A DNA stretch of 49,686 nt from Verrucomicrobiota bacterium (lineage in GTDB: Bacteria > Verrucomicrobiota > Verrucomicrobiia > Methylacidiphilales > JBCCWR01), in NCBI GenBank assembly GCA_039192515.1, contig JBCCXA010000025.1, positions 1-49,686 of the forward strand, written 5' to 3'. The translations under genes and the position numbers were made by a program. The notes beneath the pieces were generated by a model that saw only the letters and a program-made list of their open reading frames with translations, did no database searches and had not been told where the DNA came from. Positions 1-8,144 of this stretch are shown here, piece by piece (positions within the stretch are counted from its first letter, which is position 1; each line of letters opens with the position of its first letter).

Positions 1-946
1 GAACACGCACCGAAGAATTTGGCTCTACCGAAGATCGCCAGAAGGCCAACTCCAAGGATGAAGACCCAACAGGTCTCCTTAACGAAGGCTTCCGTTACCG
101 CGACCTCGAAGCCGGGGTCTTCATCACCAGAGATCCGCTCGGCTTTGTCGATGGACCGAATGTCTACACCTATGTCATCCAAAACCCCTGGACAAAGTTC
201 GACCCAAGAGGGTTGAATGCGTTTGCTCAAAGTGCTGCTGCAACACCAGCACAGAGGGAACAAGCAAGAAGGGACTTTATGGATCATATGGAGGAAGCTA
301 GGTTTATGATAGCTATTCAAGAGATCTCTTTAGCACTCCACAAGCTAATCTAAACAATCAGATCTTCCTAGCTGGTGTTGGATTAATCACGCCAGGACCT
401 GAGGACGCTGTGATAGCTGGTGTTGCGGCGACTAAAGGAGGACAAGCTTTAGCTAAGCTAGGTGGTAAAGCTTTAGGTAATGTCTTAGAAGGTGCTTCTG
501 ATGTTGCCTCAGGCAGTGCTAAACAAACTGCTAAAGAAACTAAGCAAGCAGTCAAAGCCTTAGAAGTTGATGGTAAAGGTGCCTTAGATAAAAAAGCTGT
601 TAAGGGTGATAATTTAGAGCATCATGAAATACCTTCTAAAGCAGCAATTCAGAAAAATGTTGAAAATTAGCTAGGCCGTAAACTATCACCTCAAGAAGCA
701 AGAGAATTGCAAAAGCAGAATACCTCAGTTGCAATACCTAAAGAAATGCATAAGCAGCAGCCTACTACAGGTGGTAAAAACACTAAGACATAAGTAGACA
801 ACGATGCTGCTGATTTAGGTGCAGCAGCAAGAAGAGATACTAAGTCGTTCGTTGAAACTGCTAAAGAAGCTGGATTTAAAAGAGACGATATAGCTAAAGC
901 AACTAAGGAAATTAGAGAAAAAAATAGGGAGCGTAACATTAAATGA
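1..946 (+). pseudogene. RHS-repeat protein C-terminal end with decayed toxin tip
   Basis: The 5' part (frame of base 3) encodes the end of an RHS core: GFRYRDLEAGVFITRDPLGF, then NVYTYVIQNPWTKFDPRG, the usual junction before a variable toxin tip. That frame stops at TAA 351-353. From about base 302 a second frame takes over (YDSYSRDLFSTPQ...) and carries the tip through HHEIPSKAAI and EMHKQQPTTGG to a TGA at 944-946. This second frame is interrupted by TAG at 668-670 and TAA at 791-793, so the tip has at least one frameshift and two nonsense codons. The His-His...Pro and Lys-Glu-Met-His spacing resembles HNH/ENDO VII-type nuclease tips, but the family is not certain. The last bases overlap the next gene as ATGA, as expected for a toxin-immunity pair. 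The upstream RHS body lies outside the window. Seen: RHS core motif and stops. Inferred: nuclease tip. Confidence 0.8.
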
Positions 947-1395
947 TACAAGGTGATGAGCTAATACTATTTTTGGCTAAATCTAAGGATGATAATTCAC
1001 TCATTGCTTTGATTAAAAAATGCGCGAACGACTATTCTTTTGATAAGGATGAAGCAGGTTATTACTGTGTTTTGTCTGATGCGGGAATAGATTTGGTTTT
1101 TGATGAAGAAGGTCTTCTTGATACAGTTTTCTTTTATTCACAAAATCACAGAAATGAAGCGGGTAACTATTATAATGGAAATCTACCCAAAGAATTAACT
1201 TTTGAATTATCAAAAGAGGGAGTTATGCAAATATTAGGTGGGCCCTCAGAAGTAAAAGAAAAGCAAAACCTTTTTGGTTTAGAAGTGCCTGCTAGCGAGA
1301 AGTATTACCTATCAGATTGCTCAATGCACATTGAGTATAACAGTGAACAATCTGCTATGAGCAGACTTATTTTGGTAAAACCAAAAGTTGGTTAG
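943..1395 (+). CDS. Putative immunity protein of the RHS toxin (orphaned)
   Basis: Encodes a 150-residue acidic, soluble protein with no signal peptide or membrane segment. Its ATG overlaps the stop of the decayed RHS tip (ATGA), the classic position of a cognate immunity gene. The middle (about residues 60-100) contains FFYSQNHRNEAGNYYNGNLP and a following EGVMQILGGPSEV, a pattern often seen in small immunity-like proteins. I do not recognise the exact family. The frame is intact although the toxin frame is broken, so protection may have been kept after the toxin was lost, or the immunity gene may guard against the same toxin in relatives. The immunity role is inferred from position, small size and acidity. 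It could also be an unrelated cytosolic protein. Confidence 0.7.
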   Translation: MIQGDELILFLAKSKDDNSLIALIKKCANDYSFDKDEAGYYCVLSDAGIDLVFDEEGLLDTVFFYSQNHRNEAGNYYNGNLPKELTFELSKEGVMQILGGPSEVKEKQNLFGLEVPASEKYYLSDCSMHIEYNSEQSAMSRLILVKPKVG

Positions 1396-1860
1396 CAAAA
1401 TCCGAAGCTCCTGGCGTGCACCGGGTCTGACCTATGAATGCCAACATGCACCGTCTCAGTCCTTGCTATTGACAACTAGCTTAATCCTCCCCGTTGCATG
1501 TGAGGAAAGGAAGCTGTCATGGTCTAGTGCTTGCTTGGGGAGACATTCTCACAACAGGCCAGTATGCCACATAGGCTCTTAGCGGCTGCTCTCCGGGGGG
1601 AGGCCTCCAGCCTTAGCCCCTATGATGACATACCGGCGTATTGTGCGCAGAGCCGTTGCCCACGGAAGTCTTCTGGCTCCCGCATAGACCACGCCAGCTT
1701 CCTCCCACGCACCTCCATTGTTCATTGGCTACGTCTGGCTACGCTTGTCGGTAAACAGAGAGCCTTGTTGTCATCCTCCTTTGTCAGACCTTCTCGTCTG
1801 TTTAAGCTTTTAGGCATTTTTATAAACTTCTAATCAGTCTGGGGTTAAAAATTTTGATAT
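1396..1860 (+). other. GC-rich block of unknown origin without a convincing gene
   Basis: This stretch is visibly richer in G and C than the AT-rich DNA on both sides. Open frames exist on the plus strand (for example 1531-1833) but they are Cys/Ser/Arg/Pro-rich, lack a ribosome binding site and match nothing I recognise. The reverse strand also gives no convincing protein. The composition and lack of coding sense suggest a structured-RNA or mobile-element remnant, for example part of a group II intron or IS end. No domain V-like hairpin or transposase motif could be identified. The octamer TGCACCGT recurs at about 1448 and again near 2058. Function unknown. Confidence 0.35.
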
Positions 1861-1926
1861 CATAGCGTTTCTCATGACCTTTTCTACATGTATGGAGCGA
1901 AAAAGATTAAAAATTTTTTATTATAG

Positions 1927-2103
1927 ATGCTTGGAATAAGCTTAAATCCCGATTATGGGCAGTGTATTGCAATGGTAACTGCTCAATTCACTGGGGAAAA
2001 CCTCTCTGCTCAATCACAGAGCTCGATTTTGCAGATCTTATTGAATTCTGCTCATCCGTGCACCGTCTGGGCTGAATATTCATTAAATTTTAGGATAGTT
2101 TAA
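1927..2103 (+). CDS. Possible 58-residue small ORF, unsupported
   Basis: ATG at 1927 opens a 58-codon frame ending at TAA 2101-2103, with residues such as MLGISLNPDYGQ and ENLSAQSQSS. No ribosome binding site precedes it and the peptide is not recognised. A second frame over the same bases (AWNKLKSRLWAVY..., ending in TGA) is also open, so this may be a fragment of an older gene rather than a functional small protein. The rest of 1861-2272 is AT-rich. It contains a serine-tRNA-like D-arm fragment near 2141-2165 but no complete RNA gene, and presumably carries the xseA promoter. Confidence 0.2.
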   Translation: MLGISLNPDYGQCIAMVTAQFTGENLSAQSQSSILQILLNSAHPCTVWAEYSLNFRIV

Positions 2104-2272
2104 GCCTAATTTAGCTGTAAGATAGAATTAAGTTAGTGGATGCCTGAGTGGTCAAAGTGTTAGGCAAGGGCCATTATAATTAGGAGTTAAAATAGGTTTG
2201 TGGGCGTCTTGCTTAGAAGCTTATTGATTGCTTAGTGCAATGATAGGGGCTAAATAAAACTAATAAATTTAA

Positions 2273-3580
2273 ATGAGTAAGTCCTTAGATTTATTTGAAA
2301 AAGGAAAAGATGAATCTCTGCCTTTGACTGTAGCAGAGCTAACTCATTCGGTTTGTAGCCTTTTAGAGGATCAGATCGGAACAGTATGGTTGGTTGGTGA
2401 GCTTTCGAACTACCGGCAACATTCCTCGGGACACTGTTATTTTACTTTAAAGGACTCACAGTCTCAGTTGCGTGGGGTGATGTTTCGTGGAGATGCTGCT
2501 AATTTATCTTTTTCGCCAGGAGATGGTGATGAGGTTTTGGTTAAGGGCATGATCACGGTTTATGTGCCTCGGGGAGAGTATCAAATACGCGTTTTCAATA
2601 TGAGGCCCAAAGGCCAGGGTTCTTTGCAAGAACAGTTTGAAGCTTTGAAGTTCAAGTTGAGCGGAGAGGGTCTCTTTGATCAGGAAAAGAAAAAAAAATT
2701 ACCTCTTTTCCCTCAAAAGATTGGAGTTATTACTTCTCCGACGGGCGCTGCCGTTCAAGATTTTTTGCGGGTGATTACTCGAAGGTGCCCTAGATTAGAT
2801 ATACAGATTTTTGGCGTTCATGTGCAAGGTAGCGAGGCTATTGAGGACATTGTGGATGCCATAGAGGAGTTTAACCAAAGGGCAGAGGTGGATCTTCTTG
2901 TTCTCACGCGAGGTGGGGGAAGCTTAGAGGATTTATGGTCTTTTAATGAAGAAGCTGTAGCGCGGGCAATTGCAGATTCAGAAATACCGGTAGTCTCTGC
3001 CATAGGTCATGAAGTTGATTTTACGATTAGTGATTTTGTCGCAGATTTTAGAGCGCCTACTCCATCCGCGGCTGCTGAGCTCATCAGTACTGAGGATCTG
3101 GCTTGGATTCAGGAACTGGGAGCGTTAGAGACTCGATTAGGGAGAGGAGTGGCAGCCATCATAAAAGAGCTAAGCTGGAAGTTAAGTAATTTTGCCGGGC
3201 ACTATGTTTTCAGAGAGCCTATACGCCTGGTCGAGCAATCCATGCAGAGGCTCGATGAATGCCAAGAAAAACTTGAACAACAAACGTGGTTAGGTTTGGA
3301 AAGTAGGGGACAGATTTGCAATGAGTTAAGGCACCGCTTAGAAATTTGTGATCCAAAGCAGCAAATAGTGCAATTACAAACAAAAATAGACGTATTGAGC
3401 GAAAAAATAAGACTTTTGTCTCCTAGAGCCACTTTAGAAAGGGGCTACACGATCGTTTTTGATAAAGATGGAAGGGTTTTGAGGAGAAAGAATGAAATTG
3501 TTTTAGAGCAGGAGTTGACTTTAGAGTTTTTTGACGGCAATTTGCCCGTTAGCACTTTTACGCCTAACAAGGCCAAATAG
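2273..3580 (+). CDS. xseA: Exodeoxyribonuclease VII large subunit
   Basis: Catalytic subunit of exonuclease VII, which with XseB degrades single-stranded DNA from both ends to short oligonucleotides in the cytoplasm (DNA repair, mismatch and abasic damage processing). The 435-residue protein has the N-terminal OB fold (about residues 16-110, with VWLVGELSNYRQHSSGHCYF). The catalytic domain follows, with IGVITSPTGAAVQDFLRVI, LVLTRGGGSLEDLWSFNEE and the hallmark SAIGHEVDFTISDFVADFRA. A coiled-coil C-terminal part ends with LERGYTIVFDKDGRVL. Length is near the family norm (about 400-450). ATG 2273 lies after an AT-rich leader without a strong Shine-Dalgarno. xseB follows 34 bases downstream, so the two subunits are co-transcribed. 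Confidence 0.96.
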   Translation: MSKSLDLFEKGKDESLPLTVAELTHSVCSLLEDQIGTVWLVGELSNYRQHSSGHCYFTLKDSQSQLRGVMFRGDAANLSFSPGDGDEVLVKGMITVYVPRGEYQIRVFNMRPKGQGSLQEQFEALKFKLSGEGLFDQEKKKKLPLFPQKIGVITSPTGAAVQDFLRVITRRCPRLDIQIFGVHVQGSEAIEDIVDAIEEFNQRAEVDLLVLTRGGGSLEDLWSFNEEAVARAIADSEIPVVSAIGHEVDFTISDFVADFRAPTPSAAAELISTEDLAWIQELGALETRLGRGVAAIIKELSWKLSNFAGHYVFREPIRLVEQSMQRLDECQEKLEQQTWLGLESRGQICNELRHRLEICDPKQQIVQLQTKIDVLSEKIRLLSPRATLERGYTIVFDKDGRVLRRKNEIVLEQELTLEFFDGNLPVSTFTPNKAK

Positions 3581-3614
3581 GCATAAAAGACATCAAATCT
3601 TGATTAGATAGTAG

Positions 3615-3893
3615 ATGGGAGATAAGAAAGCAGCCAAGGAAATAGCCTTTGAACAGGCAATGGGGCAACTGGAAAAGATAGTTGAGGAAATGGAAAATGG
3701 AGAGTTGCCATTAGATCAGATTATCAACAAATATGAGGATGGAATGGAGCTACTCTCAATCTGTAGAGATAAGCTAGAGTACGCAGGGAAAAGAATAGAG
3801 TTGTTAACTCGAGAGAAGTCGGGAAAAGTATCAATCACATCATTTAAATCACAAAAAGCTAAAGACAGTGATCAAGACGAGGTCTTGCTATAA
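3615..3893 (+). CDS. xseB: Exodeoxyribonuclease VII small subunit
   Basis: A 92-residue helical protein that binds in several copies along the coiled coil of XseA to form the exonuclease VII holoenzyme. The conserved core is visible as FEQAMGQLEKIVEEMENGEL, then LPLDQIINKYEDGMELL at about residues 10-50. The C-terminal tail is charged and variable, as usual. It lies 34 bases after xseA and 26 bases before dxs. The xseB-dxs linkage is common in many bacteria, so a xseA-xseB-dxs operon is likely. Confidence 0.95.
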   Translation: MGDKKAAKEIAFEQAMGQLEKIVEEMENGELPLDQIINKYEDGMELLSICRDKLEYAGKRIELLTREKSGKVSITSFKSQKAKDSDQDEVLL

Positions 3894-3919
3894 TTTTTTA
3901 AGAAAAAGGAAACGAAGCT

Positions 3920-5830
3920 ATGTCGAATTATCTAGATACAATTGAAAGTCCAAGTGACGTTAAGAAATTATCTATTGAGCAGCTACAAAGTCTCGCTGAA
4001 GAAATTCGGCAGGAGCTAGTAGAGGTCCTTAGCCAGACTGGGGGTCACTTAGGCCCCAATCTTGGGGTAGTGGAGATGACCTTGGCTATGCATTATGTCT
4101 TTGATACGCCTAAAGATAATTTTGTATTTGATGTGAGTCACCAGGCCTATGTCCACAAGCTCTTGACGGGTCGTCGCAAGGAATTTCATACTATCAGGCA
4201 GCCCAATGGACTCAATGGCTTTATGCTCAGAACGGAAAGCCCCCACGACTGTTATGGTGCCGGGCATGCGGGCACCGCGTTATCTGCAGCCTTAGGTATG
4301 GCAGTTGCTAGAGACCAACGTAAGACGGATGAAAATGTAGTGGTCCTTGCTGGTGACGCTGCTTTCACATGTGGTATTACTTTTGAAGCCTTGAATAATG
4401 TGGCATCTAGTACCAAGAAGCTGATCGTTATTCTTAATGATAACGAATGGTCTATTGGTAAAAATGTTGGAGCCATTGCAAGTTACTTTAATAAAATCAC
4501 GACTAATCCTAACTACGCACATCTACATGATCAGGCGAGCCGCTTTTTAGAGAAAATAGGAGGTAAGGCAGCGGTTAAAGCCGCCAGAAAAGTTGAAGAG
4601 TCAGTCAAAGGCTTAGTTTTGCCCAGCGTGATTTTTGAAGAGCTTGGCTTGACTTACTATGGACCGATGGATGGCCATGACTTGAGTTCTTTGATTAAGA
4701 CCTTCGAGTTTTTAAAAGAGCAAGAGCATCCAGTCTTGCTTCATGTTTTAACGAAAAAAGGTAAGGGCTTTAATCCCGCTATCGATAACCCTAAAAAGTT
4801 CCATGGAACAAGTCCTTTTTGCCCTGATACAGGAGCAACCGCTAAAGCAAATCAAAGAACATACTCACAAGTCTTTGCGGATTGTCTAGGTGATCTAGCG
4901 GATATGAATCAAAAGGTAGTCGCCATTAATGGAGCTATGCCTAATGGAACCGCCTTGGATCGTTTTCAACCCCGCCATCCAGATCGTTACTATGACGTTG
5001 GTATTGCGGAAGAGCATGCGGTCCTTTTTGCTGCGGGTATGGCAACGAAAGGTTACAAGCCTTTCTGTGCTATTTATTCAACGTTTTTACAGAGAGCTTT
5101 TGACCAGATCGTGCATGATGTCTGTCTTCAGAATCTTCCTGTAGTTTTTTGTATGGATAGGGGGAGTTTATCTGGGGATGATGGACCTACACATCATGGC
5201 GTTTTTGATATCTCATATATGCGGTGTATTCCCAACATCGTTCATATGACGCCTAAAGACGAAGATGAGCTCAGTGACATGCTCTTTACGGCTATGCATC
5301 ATCCGGGCCCTATTGCCATCAGATATCCCAGAGGTAATGGAACAGGTGTTGAGGTTAAAAAGCAACCCGAGTTGATTCCTATAGGCAAGGCGGAGGTCAT
5401 CAAACATGGTGAGCAGGTGAGTATCTGGGCTCTCGGATCTATGTTAGAGCTGGCTCACGAGGTTGCTGAAGAATTAGAAAAACAAGGTTATGCTACTTCG
5501 ATTGTCAATGCTCGCTTTGCTAAACCAATTGACCAAGGAACTTTAGAATTCTTTGCTAGATCGTCTGATTTGATTATTACGATGGAAGATCATGTATTAA
5601 AAGGCGGCTTTGGGTCGGGGGTGCTCGAGGAACTCCAAGAAATGGAAAAGATGGTGCCAGTAGTCAGGATTGGATGGCCCGATCAGTTTATTGAGCATGG
5701 CAAGGTGCCTGGGCTGAGAAAAAAATATGGACTTTCGGTAGAAGCGACACTTGAAAGAGCAAAGACCTACCTAAGTCATATCAAGCCCAAGAAAGCGGCC
5801 AACAAGCCCAGTACGGTAGCAGTAGCCTAG
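3920..5830 (+). CDS. dxs: 1-deoxy-D-xylulose-5-phosphate synthase
   Basis: First enzyme of the MEP isoprenoid pathway: TPP-dependent condensation of pyruvate and glyceraldehyde 3-phosphate to DXP. The 636-residue protein has the N-terminal TPP-binding part (GHLGPNLGVVEMTLAMHYVF; FDVSHQAYVHKLLTGR; AGDAAFTCGITFEALNN, where most relatives read GDGA-T-G). The central pyrimidine domain has the catalytic glutamate in YYDVGIAEEHAVLFAAGMA and GDDGPTHHGVFDISYMRCIP. The transketolase C-terminal domain ends near residue 610, followed by a Lys/Ala-rich tail. The several small departures from textbook motifs (DVSHQ for DVGHQ, GDAA for GDGA) look like lineage variation rather than decay. A ribosome binding site (AAAGGAAACG) precedes the ATG. 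It supplies precursors for quinone side chains and possibly for the UbiA enzyme at 36139. Confidence 0.95.
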   Translation: MSNYLDTIESPSDVKKLSIEQLQSLAEEIRQELVEVLSQTGGHLGPNLGVVEMTLAMHYVFDTPKDNFVFDVSHQAYVHKLLTGRRKEFHTIRQPNGLNGFMLRTESPHDCYGAGHAGTALSAALGMAVARDQRKTDENVVVLAGDAAFTCGITFEALNNVASSTKKLIVILNDNEWSIGKNVGAIASYFNKITTNPNYAHLHDQASRFLEKIGGKAAVKAARKVEESVKGLVLPSVIFEELGLTYYGPMDGHDLSSLIKTFEFLKEQEHPVLLHVLTKKGKGFNPAIDNPKKFHGTSPFCPDTGATAKANQRTYSQVFADCLGDLADMNQKVVAINGAMPNGTALDRFQPRHPDRYYDVGIAEEHAVLFAAGMATKGYKPFCAIYSTFLQRAFDQIVHDVCLQNLPVVFCMDRGSLSGDDGPTHHGVFDISYMRCIPNIVHMTPKDEDELSDMLFTAMHHPGPIAIRYPRGNGTGVEVKKQPELIPIGKAEVIKHGEQVSIWALGSMLELAHEVAEELEKQGYATSIVNARFAKPIDQGTLEFFARSSDLIITMEDHVLKGGFGSGVLEELQEMEKMVPVVRIGWPDQFIEHGKVPGLRKKYGLSVEATLERAKTYLSHIKPKKAANKPSTVAVA

Positions 5831-5842
5831 AGTATTTATTTC

Positions 5843-7057
5843 ATGAAGATAGTCGTCGCTTATTCCGGAGGGCTGGATACGTCCGTCCTTCTTCTCTGGT
5901 TGAAAGAGAATTATCAAGCTGACGTCATTGCCTACTGTGCTGACGTGGGTCAAGAAGAAGAGCTCGATGGATTAGAGGAAAAAGCTTTATCAACGGGAGC
6001 TAGCAAGTGTTTTGTTGACGACTTAACAGAGGAGTTTGCTTCAGATTTTATTTACCCAATGGTAAGAGCTAATGCTCTCTACGAGAGCCAGTATTATCTT
6101 GGGACAAGTATAGCTCGACCTCTAATTGCAAAGAGGCAAGTCGAAATAGCAAAGCAAGAAAAGGCTCAAGCTGTTGCCCATGGTGCTACTGGCAAGGGTA
6201 ATGATCAAGTGCGCTTTGAATTAGCCTTCGCTGCTTTAGCTCCTGAGCTACAAGTCATTGCCCCATGGCGGGAGTGGGATTTTACGGGACGCAAAGATCT
6301 TATCAAATACGCTAAGAGTAAAGGCATAGAGATTCCAGTTACCGCTAAAAAGCCGTACTCCATGGATCGTAATCTTCTGCATTTGAGTTTCGAAAGTGGG
6401 ATCTTAGAAGACCCTTGGGTTGCTCCAAAAGAGGAGATGTTCAAGCTATCGGTCTCGCCAGAGAACGCTCCCAATAGAGGTGAAATAGTCGAACTTGATT
6501 TTTTAAAGGGAAATTGCGTGGCGATTAATGGGGAATCTATGACACCTGCAAGTATTTTAAGAAAGCTTAATAAGCTTGGAGGTAAGCATGGAATTGGTCG
6601 AGTTGACATTGTGGAAAACAGATTTGTTGGTATGAAGTCTAGAGGAGTATATGAAACACCCGGAGGTGCGATTCTTTACCAAGCACATCGCCAATTAGAA
6701 ACACTTACTTTAGATCGAGAACTTATGCATATCCGAGATGGTTTGATTCCTAAATATGCTGAACTTATTTATAATGGATTCTGGTTTGCCCCTGAAAGAT
6801 TGTTCTTACAGGCGGCAATAGATGACAGCCAAAAATATGTGACTGGCACAGTAAAATTGAAGCTATACAAAGGGAATATCATTACCTTGGGACGCAAAAG
6901 CTCGGTTTCCTTGTATAGTCCAGAAGTGGCCACTATGGAAGATGATGACGGAGCATACGACCAAACAGACGCAACTGGCTTTATTAGACTTAATGCGCTT
7001 AGATTGAAAAGTTGGGCAAAGGCTCAAGGTTTACGACTCAAGAAAAAAAAGCGCTAG
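5843..7057 (+). CDS. argG: Argininosuccinate synthase
   Basis: Joins citrulline and aspartate with ATP hydrolysis to AMP in the penultimate step of arginine synthesis. The 404-residue protein starts with the N-type ATP pyrophosphatase loop [17 protein letters not shown] (residues 4-20). It continues with the family motifs [30 protein letters not shown] and [20 protein letters not shown]. Full length for the family. It starts 12 bases after the dxs stop, so it is probably read from the same transcript. An inverted repeat without a U-run (7103-7122) lies downstream and may end or stabilise the message. Confidence 0.97.
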   Translation: MKIVVAYSGGLDTSVLLLWLKENYQADVIAYCADVGQEEELDGLEEKALSTGASKCFVDDLTEEFASDFIYPMVRANALYESQYYLGTSIARPLIAKRQVEIAKQEKAQAVAHGATGKGNDQVRFELAFAALAPELQVIAPWREWDFTGRKDLIKYAKSKGIEIPVTAKKPYSMDRNLLHLSFESGILEDPWVAPKEEMFKLSVSPENAPNRGEIVELDFLKGNCVAINGESMTPASILRKLNKLGGKHGIGRVDIVENRFVGMKSRGVYETPGGAILYQAHRQLETLTLDRELMHIRDGLIPKYAELIYNGFWFAPERLFLQAAIDDSQKYVTGTVKLKLYKGNIITLGRKSSVSLYSPEVATMEDDDGAYDQTDATGFIRLNALRLKSWAKAQGLRLKKKKR

Positions 7058-7102
7058 CTCCATTACTGTGGGTGCTAAGCTCAAATCTTTCCGGCCATCC
7101 AA

Positions 7103-7122
7103 GCAATTAAAGAATTAATTGC
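7103..7122. terminator. Hairpin downstream of argG
   Basis: Perfect 8-bp inverted repeat GCAATTAA / TTAATTGC with a 4-base loop (AGAA). The stem is AT-rich and is not followed by a clear U-run, so it may act as a weak terminator or as an mRNA 3'-end stabiliser. It separates the dxs-argG block from the pilus genes. Confidence 0.35.
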
Positions 7123-7124
7123 AC

Positions 7125-7154
7125 TTGTATGAATGAAAATTTTAGGCTTATAAT
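7125..7154 (+). promoter_or_regulatory. Candidate sigma-70-type promoter for the cpaB-secretin-cpaE genes
   Basis: TTGTAT at 7125-7130 and a perfect TATAAT at 7149-7154 are separated by 18 bases, followed by an AT-rich leader of about 75 bases before the cpaB ATG. Only the -10 box is strong. No start site is known. Confidence 0.35.
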
Positions 7155-7231
7155 TTTTAGTATAGAGGCGATTATATTTATATTGTAGTTGACCGATATG
7201 GTAGTTTTTCTGTATTTTAACGTAAATAGTT

Positions 7232-8119
7232 ATGGCTGGAATCGGTAAAGCTTTTAATATTTTATTTGTTGTTGCAATCGTTATCGGTGGACTTTGTATA
7301 TTTTTACTTTTTCAATATATTAATAATGTTAAGGAAGAATCGAGAAAAGCGGCTCTAAAAGAAGCGGGTAGCTCCAAGATTGAGCTAGTTAAGGTGCTTA
7401 CTGCTAATGTTGATATTGAGCATGGCACGCTCGTAGAGGAGAGCATGACGAAAATGGCGGAAGTTCCTAAGGAATATGTCCCCGAAACGGCATTAACCTC
7501 TGCTGATAAGTTAGGAAGAAGATTAGCTGCTCATTTTATTCCTCAAGGCGATTTAATTCTAGATGCTAAGTTGAAAGAAAGAGAACAAATTCAAAGAGCC
7601 TCTTTGAAGATTACTCCAGGGATGCGTCTCGTTACTACATCAGTAAATGATACCAAAGCCACCGCATTCTTAATCAAGAATGGTGATTATGTTGACCTTA
7701 TTGGGACCTTCACTATAGCAGATGCAGGCCGTACTGCTTTGAATCGCGTCACAGACACTGCTGTGACATTCACTTTTTTACAACATGTAAAAGTTTACGA
7801 TATAATTTACGGTAATCCTGCCCCTCCACCAACAAACAATAAAAACAAGAGTCAAGTGGACCCTAGAGTAGCTAGAGGAACGACTGTCACATTTGAAGTA
7901 ACTCCACAAATAGCAGAGAGGATACTGGCAGCGGAGTCTAGAGCTAGTGGTATTACTATGGTACTTAGGCGTTACGATGATGAAGAGAAAGTCACTGGCC
8001 TCGGCACGAACGTTGAGACGGTGCTCGAAGAATATCTACCCCCTCAGCCTATCATTGAAGAATCAGAAGAAGTCCTTCCACCTCCTCCCCCAACACCAAC
8101 CAGAAAGACAGTATTTTAA
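7232..8119 (+). CDS. CpaB/RcpC-like pilus assembly protein (SAF domain)
   Basis: A 295-residue inner-membrane-anchored periplasmic protein of the Tad/Flp pilus machinery, where CpaB/RcpC is thought to gate or stabilise the secretin. Residues 8-30 form one transmembrane helix (FNILFVVAIVIGGLCIFLLF). A SAF domain follows (about 48-115, VLTANVDIEHGTLVEESMT and LGRRLAAHFIPQGDLI), then the RcpC-type domain with TPGMRLVTTSVNDTKATAFL and GDYVDLIGTF. The C-terminus is rich in Glu and Pro. The secretin gene begins 25 bases later, so they form an operon. Family assignment rests on domain order and context. Confidence 0.85.
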   Translation: MAGIGKAFNILFVVAIVIGGLCIFLLFQYINNVKEESRKAALKEAGSSKIELVKVLTANVDIEHGTLVEESMTKMAEVPKEYVPETALTSADKLGRRLAAHFIPQGDLILDAKLKEREQIQRASLKITPGMRLVTTSVNDTKATAFLIKNGDYVDLIGTFTIADAGRTALNRVTDTAVTFTFLQHVKVYDIIYGNPAPPPTNNKNKSQVDPRVARGTTVTFEVTPQIAERILAAESRASGITMVLRRYDDEEKVTGLGTNVETVLEEYLPPQPIIEESEEVLPPPPPTPTRKTVF

Positions 8120-8144
8120 TTCATCTCTCTTAGAGGAAACTTAA

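Noticed and set aside
1531..1833. 100-codon plus-strand open frame in the GC-rich block
   Set aside because: No ribosome binding site, odd Ser/Arg/Cys-rich composition and no recognisable motif; overlapping frames are equally open, as expected for GC-rich non-coding DNA.
2135..2230. Serine-tRNA-like start (GGATGCCTGAGTGGTC...)
   Set aside because: Only a D-arm-like piece is present; no anticodon arm, T arm or matching acceptor strand could be found, so it is not called as a tRNA.
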